DNA of 64,000 bases from Hippophae tibetana (lineage: Eukaryota; Streptophyta; Magnoliopsida; Rosales; Elaeagnaceae), in the NCBI GenBank assembly GCA_037013495.1, contig CM072808.1, forward strand, positions 5,371,319-5,435,318. Direction: 5' to 3'. The position numbers and the translations under genes were made by a program. The notes below the pieces were generated by a model that saw only the letters and a program-made list of their open reading frames with translations, did no database searches and was not told the origin of the DNA. Positions 17,637 through 32,100 of the stretch are shown in pieces (within the stretch, counting starts at the first letter, position 1; every line of letters starts with the position of its first letter).

Positions 17637-19694
17637 TGATGAGTGCTCAAAAAGCACTAAAATAACCATGATTTTATGTACCTTAATTGATTAAAAATAC
17701 ATATATTTATATGTTTTATCATATATTTATATAAATTTGTCTTTTTCGGAATCACGGGTATTTTTATTGTTTTTCAGGTATTTTGGCTTAAAAACGCAAT
17801 GTAAAGACTCAAAGAGGAATATTTGAAGCAATACATCACAAATATATCAATAAATAAGTGAGAAAAGGTCAACAAACATGGAAAAATCGGACGAAATGGG
17901 TCGAAAAGGTCAAAAATGTCAAAAAGACGGAAATCGCGCGTCGCAGCCCGGCCGTGCGCGCAGCCCAGCGCCCAGCCGCGCTCGCCCCAGCGCGCCCCAT
18001 CCCGCGCGCGCTGGCATGCCCAGCTGCGCGCAACGCAGCGCGCTGGCACTGTTCACACGCGCCGAGCTGCGCGCAGCGACAGCCCCAGCGCGCGCGCGCA
18101 GCGCCCAGCAGCCGCCCATCCGCGCGCCCAACGCGTTTTCGCCCCATTTTTCACGTGCAGCCGCCCCTGTGACGTCATGCTGACGTCATTGATGACATCA
18201 GCAAAGTCCAATATGCGTTTTTACATTTTTTAATATTTTTTTAACATTTTTTTTACTCATTTTTTCTCTCCATCCTCACCTATAAATACCCCCCTTCCAT
18301 TCACTTCAAAGAACACCTTCAAAAACTCACTTCTCTCTTCTTTCTTTCTCTCATTTCTTAGTTTTTAGTTTCTCTTAGTTTCTTTCTTAGTTTCTAAGCT
18401 TTTCTTAGTTTTTCTCTTAGTTTTTAGTTCAATTCTCTTAGGTTTAGTGTTCTTCTCTTTTTGAGAGGAACTTGTAATGTTTTTGTAATAATTTAGATTT
18501 TTGATTCAATATATGGAAGTGCAAATTCCGCTCGGAGGTTTTCTAGCAACGGGAATAGCGTCGAAGTTCTGTAAGGATTTTATTTTCTTTACAGTTATTT
18601 TTATGCTTTATTCTTACATGTTATATTCAACTTGTCTGTGGTTAAATTTAACTATGCTAGCTGTTTAGTAAAAATGATGTAATAACGACGTTGTTATGCT
18701 TGCGAAATATTAAATAGGTAAAAATCTTTAAAATGAATTGATTTTGTTTTTATTCAAGATTTTATATTAAGAATGTTAGAGAGAAATATATTATTTTTCA
18801 TTACAAACTTAAACCCGAAAATTAGATTTTAAGGTTTAGTTATCCGGTCTAATTTAGAGTAGTGCTCTTTTATTTGTTGGTACAATCGCCCGGTAGTTAG
18901 AGTGAAACTCTATTTCAAAAGTTTTTATAAGAATTATTATGTGAAAATGTATTGACAACATGTTTTCAATAGTGGTTTTAAAACTTGAAAGTTAGTACTC
19001 GGATAATTAAATTCTTAAGTTTAATTTGGACACCTTGAATAATGTTTAAATTGTCTAACCCCACCAAAGGTGGCATTTAAATGGTTCATTTTCAATCTCT
19101 TAGAAAAAGGAATTAATTTAATTAAGCATATTAGTTATCAACCCCACCCATAGGTGTTAATTGATTTGTTTAGTTAACAAAGAATATCTAACCCCACCAA
19201 AGGTGGTATTTATATAAAAAAGAGAGAATCAATAAAATATCAATTTATATCTTTAATAACCTAGTTAATATGAGCAAGCATAATTAATTTAGTTATTATA
19301 TCCATAAATACTCCGCTAATATAAATGATAAAAATTTGCATGAATATTTATTGAATCCGTATATATGTTTATTTTTAGATAATTATTTATTGAATTTGTA
19401 TCTATGTTTATTTTTATGTTATTAGACTATATTTAATTAATCTGTATATATGTTTATTTTATGTTATTAGATTAGGAACACAAAAACCAAACTATCGTGA
19501 CAGGATGTTTAGGATTTAATTTCGTTTTTAAAAGTTTGAATAATAAATTAAAAACCACATACATTCCTTCCTTAGATCGACCTTGGGAGTATACTTATCA
19601 TTTTCTACGAAATGATTCGTGCACTTGCGAGAGTTTTATAAATATTAAAACCAAAGTATTTGCGGGAATCGGCGATGCCGGTTTTCGTTCATCA
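17637..19694 (+). repeat. 3' LTR of element B
   Basis: 2,058 bp, TGATGAG...TTCATCA, near-identical to 5916-7986. It carries the same promoter block (CACGTG 18152-18157, TGACGTCA 18170-18177 and 18181-18188, TATAAATA 18281-18288), which here would read outward through the right part of LTR A into the satellite. The 13-bp length difference comes from CG-block indels and one A. Confidence 0.95.
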
Positions 19695-19699
19695 CCCAC
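19695..19699. repeat. Target-site duplication of element B, right copy (CCCAC)
   Basis: Directly follows TTCATCA of the 3' LTR and matches 5911-5915. The text continues CCATAGGTG, the interrupted LTR A sequence. Confidence 0.95.
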
Positions 19700-20200
19700 C
19701 CATAGGTGTTAATTGATTTGTTTAGTTAACAAAGAATATCTAACCCCACCAAAGGTGGTATTTATATAAAAAAGAGAGAATCAATAAAATATCAATTTAT
19801 ATCTTTAATAACCTAGTTAATATGAGCAAGCATAATTAATTTAGTTATTATATCCATAAATACTCCGCTAATATAAATGATAAAAATTTGCATGAATATT
19901 TATTGAATCCGTATATATGTTTATTTTTAGATAATTATTTATTGAATTTGTATCTATGTTTATTTTATGTTATTAGATTAGGAACACAAAAACCAAACTA
20001 TCGTGATAGGATGTTTAGGATTTAATTTCGTTTTTAAAAGTTTGAATAATAAATTAAAAACCACATACATTCCTTCCTTAGATCGACCTTGGGAGTATAC
20101 TTATCATTTTCTTCGAAATGATTCGTGCACTTGCGAGAGTTTTATAAATATTAAAACCAAAGTATTTGCGGGAATCGGCGATGCCGGTTTTCGTTCATCA
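19700..20200 (+). mobile_element. Athila-like solo LTR (element A), 3' part
   Basis: Right 501 bp of LTR A, from CCATAGGTG to TTCATCA, followed by TACTC. Compared with element B it lacks a ~46-bp segment containing TTAATTAATCTGTATA, replaced by a direct TATGTTTATTTTATG join, so the two LTRs differ by a short internal deletion or duplication. Otherwise close to B. Confidence 0.93.
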
Positions 20201-20205
20201 TACTC
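20201..20205. repeat. Target-site duplication of element A, right copy (TACTC)
   Basis: Matches 4465-4469; satellite text AAATAACATCG follows in register. Confidence 0.95.
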
Positions 20206-21639
20206 AAATAACATCGTTTACATCACTTAATTAGTGTTTAAAGATTTTGACGCACCATTTTCATTTTACTTACTTTAGGTTTAATTCAATAGATCTATAA
20301 AGGAGATATTGATGCCGACCTAGGTTTGTTTATTTATATTTTCAATCAATCTCTCTTATTGAAAAAATATTGTGTAGAAAAAAGGAACGGAGATGTTGTT
20401 CAAATTTTCAAAAACAAAAAACATTTGGTAAAAAAGAGTAACAACTTTCAACGGAGATAAATTTTTACTCGGGTATCGAAACGAATATTATAATTTATGA
20501 AGTGGAAGCTCGTATCAAATTACACAATATGCATTGGTCTCGCAAGAAAAAAGTCGTTTTTGTACCCAAATAACATTGTTTACATCATTTAATTAGTGTT
20601 TAAAGTTTTTGACGCAGCATTTTCATTTTACTTACTTTAGGTTTAATTTAATAGAGCTATAAAGGAGATATTGATGCCGACCTAGGTTTTTTTATTTATA
20701 TTTTTAATCAATCTCTCTTATTGAAAAAAATAGAGAAGTGAAAAAGAAAATGAATGTGGTTCACATTTTCAAAATAAAAAACACATTTGGTAAATATGAG
20801 TTACAACTTTCAACGGAGATAAATTTTGACTGAGTTATCGAAACTATTATTATAATATATCAAATTAAAGCTCGTATCATATTAAACAATATGCATTTTC
20901 CTCGATAGGAAAATCATTTTTGTACCCAAATAACATCGTTTACATCACTTATTTACTGTTTAAAGTTTTTGACTCACCATTGTCATTTTACTTACTTCTG
21001 GTTTAATTCAATAGAGCTATAAAGGAGATATTGGTGCCGATCAAGGTTTGTTTATTTATATTTTCAATCAATCTCTCTTATTGAAAAAATATTGAGTAGA
21101 AAAAAAAACGGAGATTTTGTTCACATTTTCAATAACAAAAAACATTTGGTAAAAAAGAGTGACAACTTTCAACGGAGATAACTTTTTACTCGGGTATCGA
21201 AACAAATATTATAATTTATGAAATGGAAGCTCGTATTAAATTACACAATATGTATTGGTCTCGCAAGAAAAAAATCGTTTTTGTACCCAAATAACATCGT
21301 TTACATCACTTATTTAGTGTTTAAAGATTTTAACGCACCATTTGCATTTTACTTACTTTCGTTTAATTCAATAGAACTGTAAAGGAGATATTGGTGCCGA
21401 CCTAGGTTTGTTTATTTATATTTTCAATGAATCTCTCTTATTGAAAAAAATAGAGAAGAGAAAAAGAAAATGAATGTGGTTCACAGTTTCAAAATCGAAA
21501 ACACATTTGGTAAATATGAGTTACAACTTTCAAAGGAGATAACTTTTGACTGGGGTATCGAAACGAATATTATAATATATCAAATTAAAGCTCGTATCAA
21601 ATTAAACAATATGCATTTTCCTCGATAGGAAAATCATTT

Positions 21640-24600
21640 TTGTACCCAAATAACATCGTTTACATCACTTATTTACTGTTTAAAGTTTTTGACGAACCAT
21701 TTTCATTTTACTTAGTTCCGGTTTAATTCAATAGACCTATAAAGGAGATATTGGTGCCGATCTAGGTTTCTTTTTTTATATTTTCAATCAATATCTCTTA
21801 TGGAACAAATATTGTGTAGAAAAAAAGAACGGAGATGTTGTTCACATTTTCAAAAACAAAAAAACATTTGGTAAATAAGAGATACAACTTTCAACGGAGA
21901 TAACTTTTTACTCGGGTATCGAAACGAATATTATAATTTAATAAATTGAAGCTCGTATCAAATTAGACAATATGCATTGGTCTCGCAAGAAAAAAATCTT
22001 TTTTGTACCCAAATAACATCGTTTACATCACTTAATTAGTGTTTAAAGATTTTGACGCATCATTTTCATTTTACTTACTTTACGTTTAATTCAATAGATC
22101 TATAAAGGAGATATTGATGCCGACCTAGGTTTGTTTATTTATATTTTCAATCAATCTCTCTTATTGAAAAAAATATTGTGTAGAAAAAAGGAACGGAGAT
22201 GTTGTTCAAATTTTCAAAAACAAAAAACATTTGGTAAAAAAGAGTAACAACTTTCAACAGATATAAATTTTTACTCGAGTATAGAAACGAATATTATAAT
22301 TTATGAAGTGGAAGCTCGTATCAAATTACACAATATGCATTGGTCTCGCAAGAAAAAAGTCGTTTTTGTACCCAAATAACATTGTTTACATCATTTAATT
22401 AGTGTTTAAAGTTTTTGACGCAGCATTTTCATTTTACTTACTTCAGGTTTAATTCAATAGAGCTATATAGAAGATATTGGTGCCGACCTAGGTTTGTTTA
22501 TTTATATTTTCAATGAATCTCTCTTATTGAAAAAAATAGAGAAGAGAAAAAGAAAATGAATGTGGTTCATATTTTCAAAATCGAAAACACATTTGGTAAA
22601 TATGAGTTACAATTTTCAATGGAGATAACTTTTGACTGGGGTATCGAAACGAATATTATAATATATCATTTTTGTACCCAAATAACATCGTTTACATCAC
22701 TTATTTACTGTTTAAAGTTTTTGACGCACCATTTTCATTTTACTTACTTCCGGTTTAATTCAATATAGCTATAAAGGAGATATTGGTGCCGATCAAGGTT
22801 TGTTTTTTATATTTTCAATCAATCTCTCTTATTGAAAAAATATTGAGTAGAAAAGAAGAACCGAGATTTTGTTCACATTTTCAAAAACAAAAAAACATTT
22901 GGTAAATTAGAGTAATAACTTTCGACGGAGATAACTTTTTACTCGGGTATCGAAACGAATATTATAATTTATTAAATGGAAGCTCGTATCAAATTAAAAA
23001 ATATGCATTTTCCTCCAAAGGAAAATCATTTTTGTACCCAAATAACATCGTTTACATCACTTATTTACTGTTTAAAGTTTTTGACGCACCATTTTCATTT
23101 TACTTATGTCCGGTTTAATTAAATAGACCTATAAAGGAGATATTGGTGCCGATCTAGGTTTGTTTTTTTATATTTTCAATCAATCTCTCTTATTGAAAAA
23201 AATAGAGAAGAGAAAAAGAAAATTAATGTGGTTCACATTTTCAAAATCGAAAACAGGTTTGGTAAATATTAGTTACAACTTTCAATGGAGATAAATTTTG
23301 ACTGAGGTATCGAAACGATTATTATAATATATCAAATTAAAGCTCGTATCAAATTAAACAATATGCATTTTCCTTGATAGGAAAATCCATTTTGTACCCA
23401 AATAACATCGTTTACATCACTTATTTAGTGTTTAAACATTTTGACGAACCATTTTCATTTTACTTAGTTCCGGTTTAATTCAATAGACCTATAAAGGAGA
23501 TATTGGTGCCGATCTAGGTTTCTTTTTTTATATTTTCAATCAATCTCTCTTATTGAACAAATATTGTGTAGAAAAAAAGAACGGAGATGTTGTTCACATT
23601 TTCAAAAACAAAAAAACATTTGGTAAATAAGAGTAACAACTTTCAACGGAGATAACTTTTTATTCGGGTATCGAAACGAATATTATAATTTATGAAATGG
23701 AAGCTCGTATCAAATTACACAATATGCATTGGTCCCGCAAGAAAAAAAATTGTTTTTGTACCCAAATAACATCGTTTACATCACTTATTTAGTGTTTAAT
23801 GATTTTGCGTACCATATTCATTTTACTTACTTCCGGTTTAATTCAAGAGAGATATAAAGGAGATATTGGTGCCGACGTATGGTTTTCTTTATTTATATTT
23901 TCAATCAATCTATATTATTCAAAAAAAATAGAGAAGAGAAAAAAAAGGGGAATGTTGTTCAAATTTGCAAAATCAAAAACACATTTGGTAAATATGAGTT
24001 ACAACTTTCAACGGAGATAACTTTTGACTGGGGTATCGAAACGAATATTATAATATATCAAATTAAAGCTCGTATCAAATTAAACAATATGCATTCTCCT
24101 CGAAAGGAAAATCATTTTTGTACCCAAATAACATCGTTTACATCACTTATTTACTGTTTAAAGTTTTTGACGAACCATTTTCATTTTACTTAGTTCCGGT
24201 TTAATTCAATAGACCTATAAAGGAGATATTGGTGCCGATCTAGGTTTCTTTTTTTATATTTTCAATCAATATCTCTTATGGAACAAATATTGTGTAGAAA
24301 AAAAGAACGGAGATGTTGTTCACATTTTCAAAAACAAAAAAACATTTGGTAAATAAGAGATACAACTTTCAACGGAGATAACTTTTTACTCGGGTATCGA
24401 AACGAATATTATAATTTAATAAATTGAAGCTCGTATCAAATTAGACAATATGCATTGGTCTCGCAAGAAAAAAATCTTTTTTGTACCCAAATAACATCGT
24501 TTACATCACTTAATTAGTGTTTAAAGATTTTGACGCATCATTTTCATTTTACTTACTTTACGTTTAATTCAATAGATCTATAAAGGAGATATTGATGCCG

Positions 24601-27600
24601 ACCTAGGTTTGTTTATTTATATTTTCAATCAATCTCTCTTATTGAAAAAAATATTGTGTAGAAAAAAGGAACGGAGATGTTGTTCAAATTTTCAAAAACA
24701 AAAAACATTTGGTAAAAAAGAGTAACAACTTTCAACAGATATAAATTTTTACTCGAGTATAGAAACGAATATTATAATTTATGAAGTGGAAGCTCGTATC
24801 AAATTACACAATATGCATTGGTCTCGCAAGAAAAAAGTCGTTTTTGTACCCAAATAACATTGTTTACATCATTTAATTAGTGTTTAAAGTTTTTGACGCA
24901 GCATTTTCATTTTACTTACTTCAGGTTTAATTCAATAGAGCTATATAGAAGATATTGGTGCCGACCTAGGTTTGTTTATTTATATTTTCAATGAATCTCT
25001 CTTATTGAAAAAAATAGAGAAGAGAAAAAGAAAATGAATGTGGTTCATATTTTCAAAATCGAAAACACATTTGGTAAATATGAGTTACAATTTTCAATGG
25101 AGATAACTTTTGACTGGGGTATCGAAACGAATATTATAATATATCATTTTTGTACCCAAATAACATCGTTTACATCACTTATTTACTGTTTAAAGTTTTT
25201 GACGCACCATTTTCATTTTACTTACTTCCGGTTTAATTCAATAGAGCTATAAAGGAGATATTGGTGCCGATCAAGGTTTGTTTTTTATATTTTCAATCAA
25301 TCTCTCTTATTGAAAAAATATTGAGTAGAAAAGAAGAACCGAGATTTTGTTCACATTTTCAAAAACAAAAAAACATTTGGTAAATTAGAGTAATAACTTT
25401 CGACGGAGATAACTTTTTACTCGGGTATCGAAACGAATATTATAATTTATTAAATGGAAGCTCGTATCAAATTAAAAAATATGCATTTTCCTCCAAAGGA
25501 AAATCATTTTTGTACCCAAATAACATCGTTTACATCACTTATTTACTGTTTAAAGTTTTTGACGCACCATTTTCATTTTACTTATGTCCGGTTTAATTAA
25601 ATAGACCTATAAAGGAGATATTGGTGCCGATCTAGGTTTGTTTTTTTATATTTTCAATCAATCTCTCTTATTGAAAAAAATAGAGAAGAGAAAAAGAAAA
25701 TTAATGTGGTTCACATTTTCAAAATCGAAAACAGGTTTGGTAAATATTAGTTACAACTTTCAATGGAGATAAATTTTGACTGAGGTATCGAAACGATTAT
25801 TATAATATATCAAATTAAAGCTCGTATCAAATTAAACAATATGCATTTTCCTTGATAGGAAAATCCATTTTGTACCCAAATAACATCGTTTACATCACTT
25901 ATTTAGTGTTTAAACATTTTGACGAACCATTTTCATTTTACTTAGTTCCGGTTTAATTCAATAGACCTATAAAGGAGATATTGGTGCCGATCTAGGTTTC
26001 TTTTTTTATATTTTCAATCAATCTCTCTTATTGAACAAATATTGTGTAGAAAAAAAGAACGGAGATGTTGTTCACATTTTCAAAAACAAAAAAACATTTG
26101 GTAAATAAGAGTAACAACTTTCAACGGAGATAACTTTTTATTCGGGTATCGAAACGAATATTATAATTTATGAAATGGAAGCTCGTATCAAATTACACAA
26201 TATGCATTGGTCCCGCAAGAAAAAAAATTGTTTTTGTACCCAAATAACATCGTTTACATCACTTATTTAGTGTTTAATGATTTTGCGCACCATATTCATT
26301 TTACTTACTTCCGGTTTAATTCAAGAGAGATATAAAGGAGATATTGGTGCCGACGTATGGTTTTCTTTATTTATATTTTCAATCAATCTATATTATTCAA
26401 AAAAAATAGAGAAGAGAAAAAAAAGGGGAATGTTGTTCAAATTTGCAAAATCAAAAACACATTTGGTAAATATGAGTTACAACTTTCAACGGAGATAACT
26501 TTTGACTGGGGTATCGAAACGAATATTATAATATATCAAATTAAAGCTCGTATCAAATTAAACAATATGCATTCTCCTCGAAAGGAAAATCATTTTTGTA
26601 CCCAAATAACATCGTTTACATCACTTATTTACTGTTTAAAGTTTTTGACGAACCATTTTCATTTTACTTAGTTCCGGTTTAATTCAATAGACCTATAAAG
26701 GAGATATTGGTGCCGATCTAGGTTTCTTTTTTTATATTTTCAATCAATATCTCTTATGGAACAAATATTGTGTAGAAAAAAAGAACGGAGATGTTGTTCA
26801 CATTTTCAAAAACAAAAAAACATTTGGTAAATAAGAGATACAACTTTCAACGGAGATAACTTTTTACTCGGGTATCGAAACGAATATTATAATTTAATAA
26901 ATTGAAGCTCGTATCAAATTAGACAATATGCATTGGTCTCGCAAGAAAAAAATCTTTTTTGTACCCAAATAACATCGTTTACATCACTTAATTAGTGTTT
27001 AAAGATTTTGACGCATCATTTTCATTTTACTTACTTTACGTTTAATTCAATAGATCTATAAAGGAGATATTGATGCCGACCTAGGTTTGTTTATTTATAT
27101 TTTCAATCAATCTCTCTTATTGAAAAAAATATTGTGTAGAAAAAAGGAACGGAGATGTTGTTCAAATTTTCAAAAACAAAAAACATTTGGTAAAAAAGAG
27201 TAACAACTTTCAACAGATATAAATTTTTACTCGAGTATAGAAACGAATATTATAATTTATGAAGTGGAAGCTCGTATCAAATTACACAATATGCATTGGT
27301 CTCGCAAGAAAAAAGTCGTTTTTGTACCCAAATAACATTGTTTACATCATTTAATTAGTGTTTAAAGTTTTTGACGCAGCATTTTCATTTTACTTACTTC
27401 AGGTTTAATTCAATAGAGCTATATAGAAGATATTGGTGCCGACCTAGGTTTGTTTATTTATATTTTCAATGAATCTCTCTTATTGAAAAAAATAGAGAAG
27501 AGAAAAAGAAAATGAATGTGGTTCATATTTTCAAAATCGAAAACACATTTGGTAAATATGAGTTACAATTTTCAATGGAGATAACTTTTGACTGGGGTAT

Positions 27601-29110
27601 CGAAACGAATATTATAATATATCATTTTTGTACCCAAATAACATCGTTTACATCACTTATTTACTGTTTAAAGTTTTTGACGCACCATTTTCATTTTACT
27701 TACTTCCGGTTTAATTCAATAGAGCTATAAAGGAGATATTGGTGCCGATCAAGGTTTGTTTTTTATATTTTCAATCAATCTCTCTTATTGAAAAAATATT
27801 GAGTAGAAAAGAAGAACCGAGATTTTGTTCACATTTTCAAAAACAAAAAAACATTTGGTAAATTAGAGTAATAACTTTCGACGGAGATAACTTTTTACTC
27901 GGGTATCGAAACGAATATTATAATTTATTAAATGGAAGCTCGTATCAAATTAAAAAATATGCATTTTCCTCCAAAGGAAAATCATTTTTGTACCCAAATA
28001 ACATCGTTTACATCACTTATTTACTGTTTAAAGTTTTTGACGCACCATTTTCATTTTACTTATGTCCGGTTTAATTAAATAGACCTATAAAGGAGATATT
28101 GGTGCCGATCTAGGTTTGTTTTTTTATATTTTCAATCAATCTCTCTTATTGAAAAAAATAGAGAAGAGAAAAAGAAAATTAATGTGGTTCACATTTTCAA
28201 AATCGAAAACAGGTTTGGTAAATATTAGTTACAACTTTCAACGGAGATAAATTTTGACTGAGGTATCGAAACGATTATTATAATATATCAAATTAAAGCT
28301 CGTATCAAATTAAACAATATGCATTTTCCTTGATAGGAAAATCCATTTTGTACCCAAATAACATCGTTTACATCACTTATTTAGTGTTTAAACATTTTGA
28401 CGAACCATTTTCATTTTACTTAGTTCCGGTTTAATTCAATAGACCTATAAAGGAGATATTGGTGCCGATCTAGGTTTCTTTTTTTATATTTTCAATCAAT
28501 CTCTCTTATTGAACAAATATTGTGTAGAAAAAAAGAACGGAGATGTTGTTCACATTTTCAAAAACAAAAAAACATTTGGTAAATAAGAGTAACAACTTTC
28601 AACGGAGATAACTTTTTATTCGGGTATCGAAACGAATATTATAATTTATGAAATGGAAGCTCGTATCAAATTACACAATATGCATTGGTCCCGCAAGAAA
28701 AAAAATTGTTTTTGTACCCAAATAACATCGTTTACATCACTTATTTAGTGTTTAAAGATTTTGCGCACCATATTCATTTTACTTACTTCCGGTTTAATTC
28801 AAGAGAGATATAAAGGAGATATTGGTGCCGACGTATGGTTTTCTTTATTTATATTTTCAATCAATCTATATTATTCAAAAAAAATAGAGAAGAGAAAAAA
28901 AAGGGGAATGTTGTTCAAATTTGCAAAATCAAAAACACATTTGGTAAATATGAGTTACAACTTTCAACGGAGATAACTTTTGACTGGGGTATCGAAACGA
29001 ATATTATAATATATCAAATTAAAGCTCGTATCAAATTAAACAATATGCATTCTCCTCGAAAGGAAAATCATTTTTGTACCCAAATAACATCGTTTACATC
29101 ACTTATTTAC
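21640..29110. repeat. 2,478-bp satellite HOR, three tandem copies
   Basis: Type-A monomers starting GAAAATGAATGTGG recur at 22556, 25034 and 27512, exactly 2,478 bp apart, and GGGAATGTTGTTCAAATTTG monomers recur with the same spacing. The unit is seven monomers, one carrying a 54-bp deletion (ATATATCATTTTTG joins what are normally separate segments). Copies differ by very few bases, for example GCGTACC/GCGCACC near 23807 and 26285. Edges are approximate. Confidence 0.85.
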
Positions 29111-32100
29111 TGTTTAAAGTTTTTGACGCACCATTTTCATTTTACTTACTTCCGGTTTAATTCAATATAGCTATAAAAGAGATATTGGTGCCGACCTAGG
29201 TTTGTTTATTTATATTTTCAATGAATCTCTCTTATTGAAAAAAATAGAGAAGAGAAAAAGAAAATGAATGTGGTTCATATTTTCAAAATCGAAAACACAT
29301 TTGGTAAATATGAGTTACAATTTTCAATGGAGATAACTTTTGACTGGGGTATCGAAACGAATATTATAATATATCAAATTAAATCTCATATCAAATTAAA
29401 CAATATGCATTTTCCTCGAAAGGAAAATCATTTTTGTACCCAAATAACATCGTTTACATCACTTATTTACTGTTTAAAGTTTTTGACGCACCATTTTCAT
29501 TTTACTTACTTCCGGTTTAATTCAATATAGCTATAAAGGAGATATTGGTGCCGATCTAGGTTTCTTTTTTTATATTTTCAATCAATCTCTCTTATTGAAC
29601 AAATATTGTGTTGAAAAAAAGAACGGAGATGTTGTTCACATTTTCAAAAACAAAAAAACATTTGGTAAATAAGAGTAACAACTTTCAACGGAGTTAACTT
29701 TTTATTCGGGTATCGAAACGAATATTATAATTTATGAAATGGAAGCTCGTATCAAATTACACAATATGCATTGGTCTTGCAAGAAAAGAATTGTTTTTGT
29801 ACCCAAATAACATCGTTTACATCACTTATTTAGTGTTTAAAGATTTTGAGCACCATATTCATTTTACTTACTTCCGGTTTAATTCAAGAGAGATATAAAG
29901 GAGATATTGGTGCCGACGTAGGGTTTTCTTTATTTACATTTTCAATCAATCTATACTATTCAAAAAAAATAGAGAAGAGAAAAAAAGGGGAATGTTGTTC
30001 AAATTTGCAAAATCAAAAACACATTTGGTAAATATGAGTTACAACTTTCAACGGAGATAACTTTTGACTGGGGTATCGAAACGAATATTATAATATATCA
30101 AATTAAAGCTCGTATCAAATTAAACAATATGCATTCTCCTCGAAAGGAAAATCATTTTTGTACCCAAATAACATCGTTTACATCACTTATTTACTATTTA
30201 GAGTTTTTGACGCACCATTTTCATTTTACTTACTTCCGGTTTAATTCAATAGAGCTATAAAGGAGATATTGGTGCCGATCAAGGTTTGTTTTTTTATATT
30301 TTCAATCAATCTCTCTAATTGAAAAAATATTGAGTAGAAAAAAAGAAAGGAGATTTTGTTCACATTCTCAAAAACAAAAAAACATTGGTAAAAAAGAGTA
30401 ACAACTTTCAACGGAGATAACTTTTTACTCGGCTATCGAAACGAATATTATAATTTATGAAATGAAAGCTCGTATCAAATTACACAATATGCATTGGTCT
30501 GGCAAAAAAAGGTCATTTTTGTACCCAAATTACATTGTTTACATCATTTACTTAGTGTTTAAAGTTTTTGACGCAGCATTTTCATTTTACTTACTTCAGG
30601 TTTAATTCAATAGAGCAAATAGAAGATATTGGTGCCGACCTAGGTTTGTTTTTTATATTTTCAATGAATCTCTCTTATTGAAAAAAATAGAGAAGAGAAA
30701 AAGAAAATGAATGTGGTTCATATTTTCAAAATCGAAAACACATTTGGTAAATATGAGTTACAATTTTCAATGGAGATAACTTTTGACTGGGGTATCGAAA
30801 CGAATATTATAATATATCAAATTAAATCTCATATCAAATTAAACAATATGCATTTTCCTCGAAAGGAAAATCATTTTTGTACCCAAATAACATCGTTTAC
30901 ATCACTTATTTACTGTTTAAAGTTTTTGACGCACCATTTTCATTTTACTTACTTCCGGTTTAATTCAATATAGCTATAAAGGAGATATTGGTGCCGATCA
31001 AGTTTTGTTTTTTATATTTTCAATCAATCTCTTTTATTGAAAAAATATTGAGTAGAAAAGAAGAACCGAGATTTTGTTCACATTTTCAAAAACAAAAAAA
31101 CATTTGGTAAATTAGAGTAATAACTTTCGACGGAGATAACTTTTTACTCGGGTATCGAAACGAATATTATAATTTATTAAATGGAAGCTCGTATCAAATT
31201 AAAAAATATGCATTTTCCTCCAAAGGAAAATCATTTTTATACCCAAATAACATCGTTTACATCACTTATTTACTGTTTAAAGTTTTTGACGCACCATTTT
31301 CATTTTACTTATGTCCGGTTTAATTAAATAGACCTATAAAGGAGATATTGGTGCCGATCTAAGTTTGTTTTTTTATATTTTCAATCAATCTCTCTTATTG
31401 AAAAAAAAAGAAGAGAAAAAGAAAATTAATGTGGTTCACATTTTCAAAATCGAAAACACATTTGGTAAATATTAGTTACAACTTTCAACGGAGATAAATT
31501 TTGACTGAGGTATCGAAACGATTATTATAATATATCAAATTAAAGCTCGTATCAAATTAAACAATATGCATTTTCCTTTATAGGAAAATCCATTTTGTAC
31601 CCAAATAACATCGTTTACATCACTTATTTAGTGTTTAAAGATTTTGACGAACCATTTTCATTTTACTTAGTTCCGGTTTAATTTAATAGGCCTATAAAGG
31701 AGATATTGGTGCCGATCTAGGTTTCTTTTTTTATATTTTCAATCAATCTCTCTTATTGAACAAATATTGTGTAGAAAAAAAGAACGGAGATGTTGTTCAC
31801 ATTTTCAAAAACAAAAAAACATTTGGTAAATAAGAGTAACAACTTTCAACGGAGATAACTTTTTATTCGGGTATCGAAACGAATATTATAATTTATGAAA
31901 TGGAAGCTCGTATCAAATTACACAATATGCATTGGTCTTGCAAGAAAAGAATTGTTTTTGTACCCAAATAACATCGTTTACATCACTTATTTAGTGTTTA
32001 AAGATTTTGAGCACCATATTCATTTTACTTACTTCCGGTTTAATTCAAGAGAGATATAAAGGAGATATTGGTGCCGACGTAGGGTTTTCTTTATTTACAT

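Larger units (their letters stand above)
5916..19694 (+). mobile_element. Complete Athila-type Ty3/gypsy LTR retrotransposon (element B)
   Basis: 13,779 bp: 5' LTR 5916-7986, PBS 7993-8010, structured AT-rich leader, gag-like ORF 8864-10201, gag-pol ORF 10573-15744, non-coding 3' region, PPT 17625-17636, 3' LTR 17637-19694, flanked by CCCAC. Athila assignment rests on the Gag sequence type, the LRSGK motif between Gag and protease, the DLGAS protease site, the FMDD polymerase motif, tRNA-Asp priming and the CTTGCGAGAG...AAGTTTTTGGCGCC junction, features I know from that lineage. The LTRs differ by only a few substitutions plus indels in a CG-rich stretch, so the insertion is recent. No env-like ORF is present. 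Both ORFs are open, so it could be autonomous. Confidence 0.95.
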
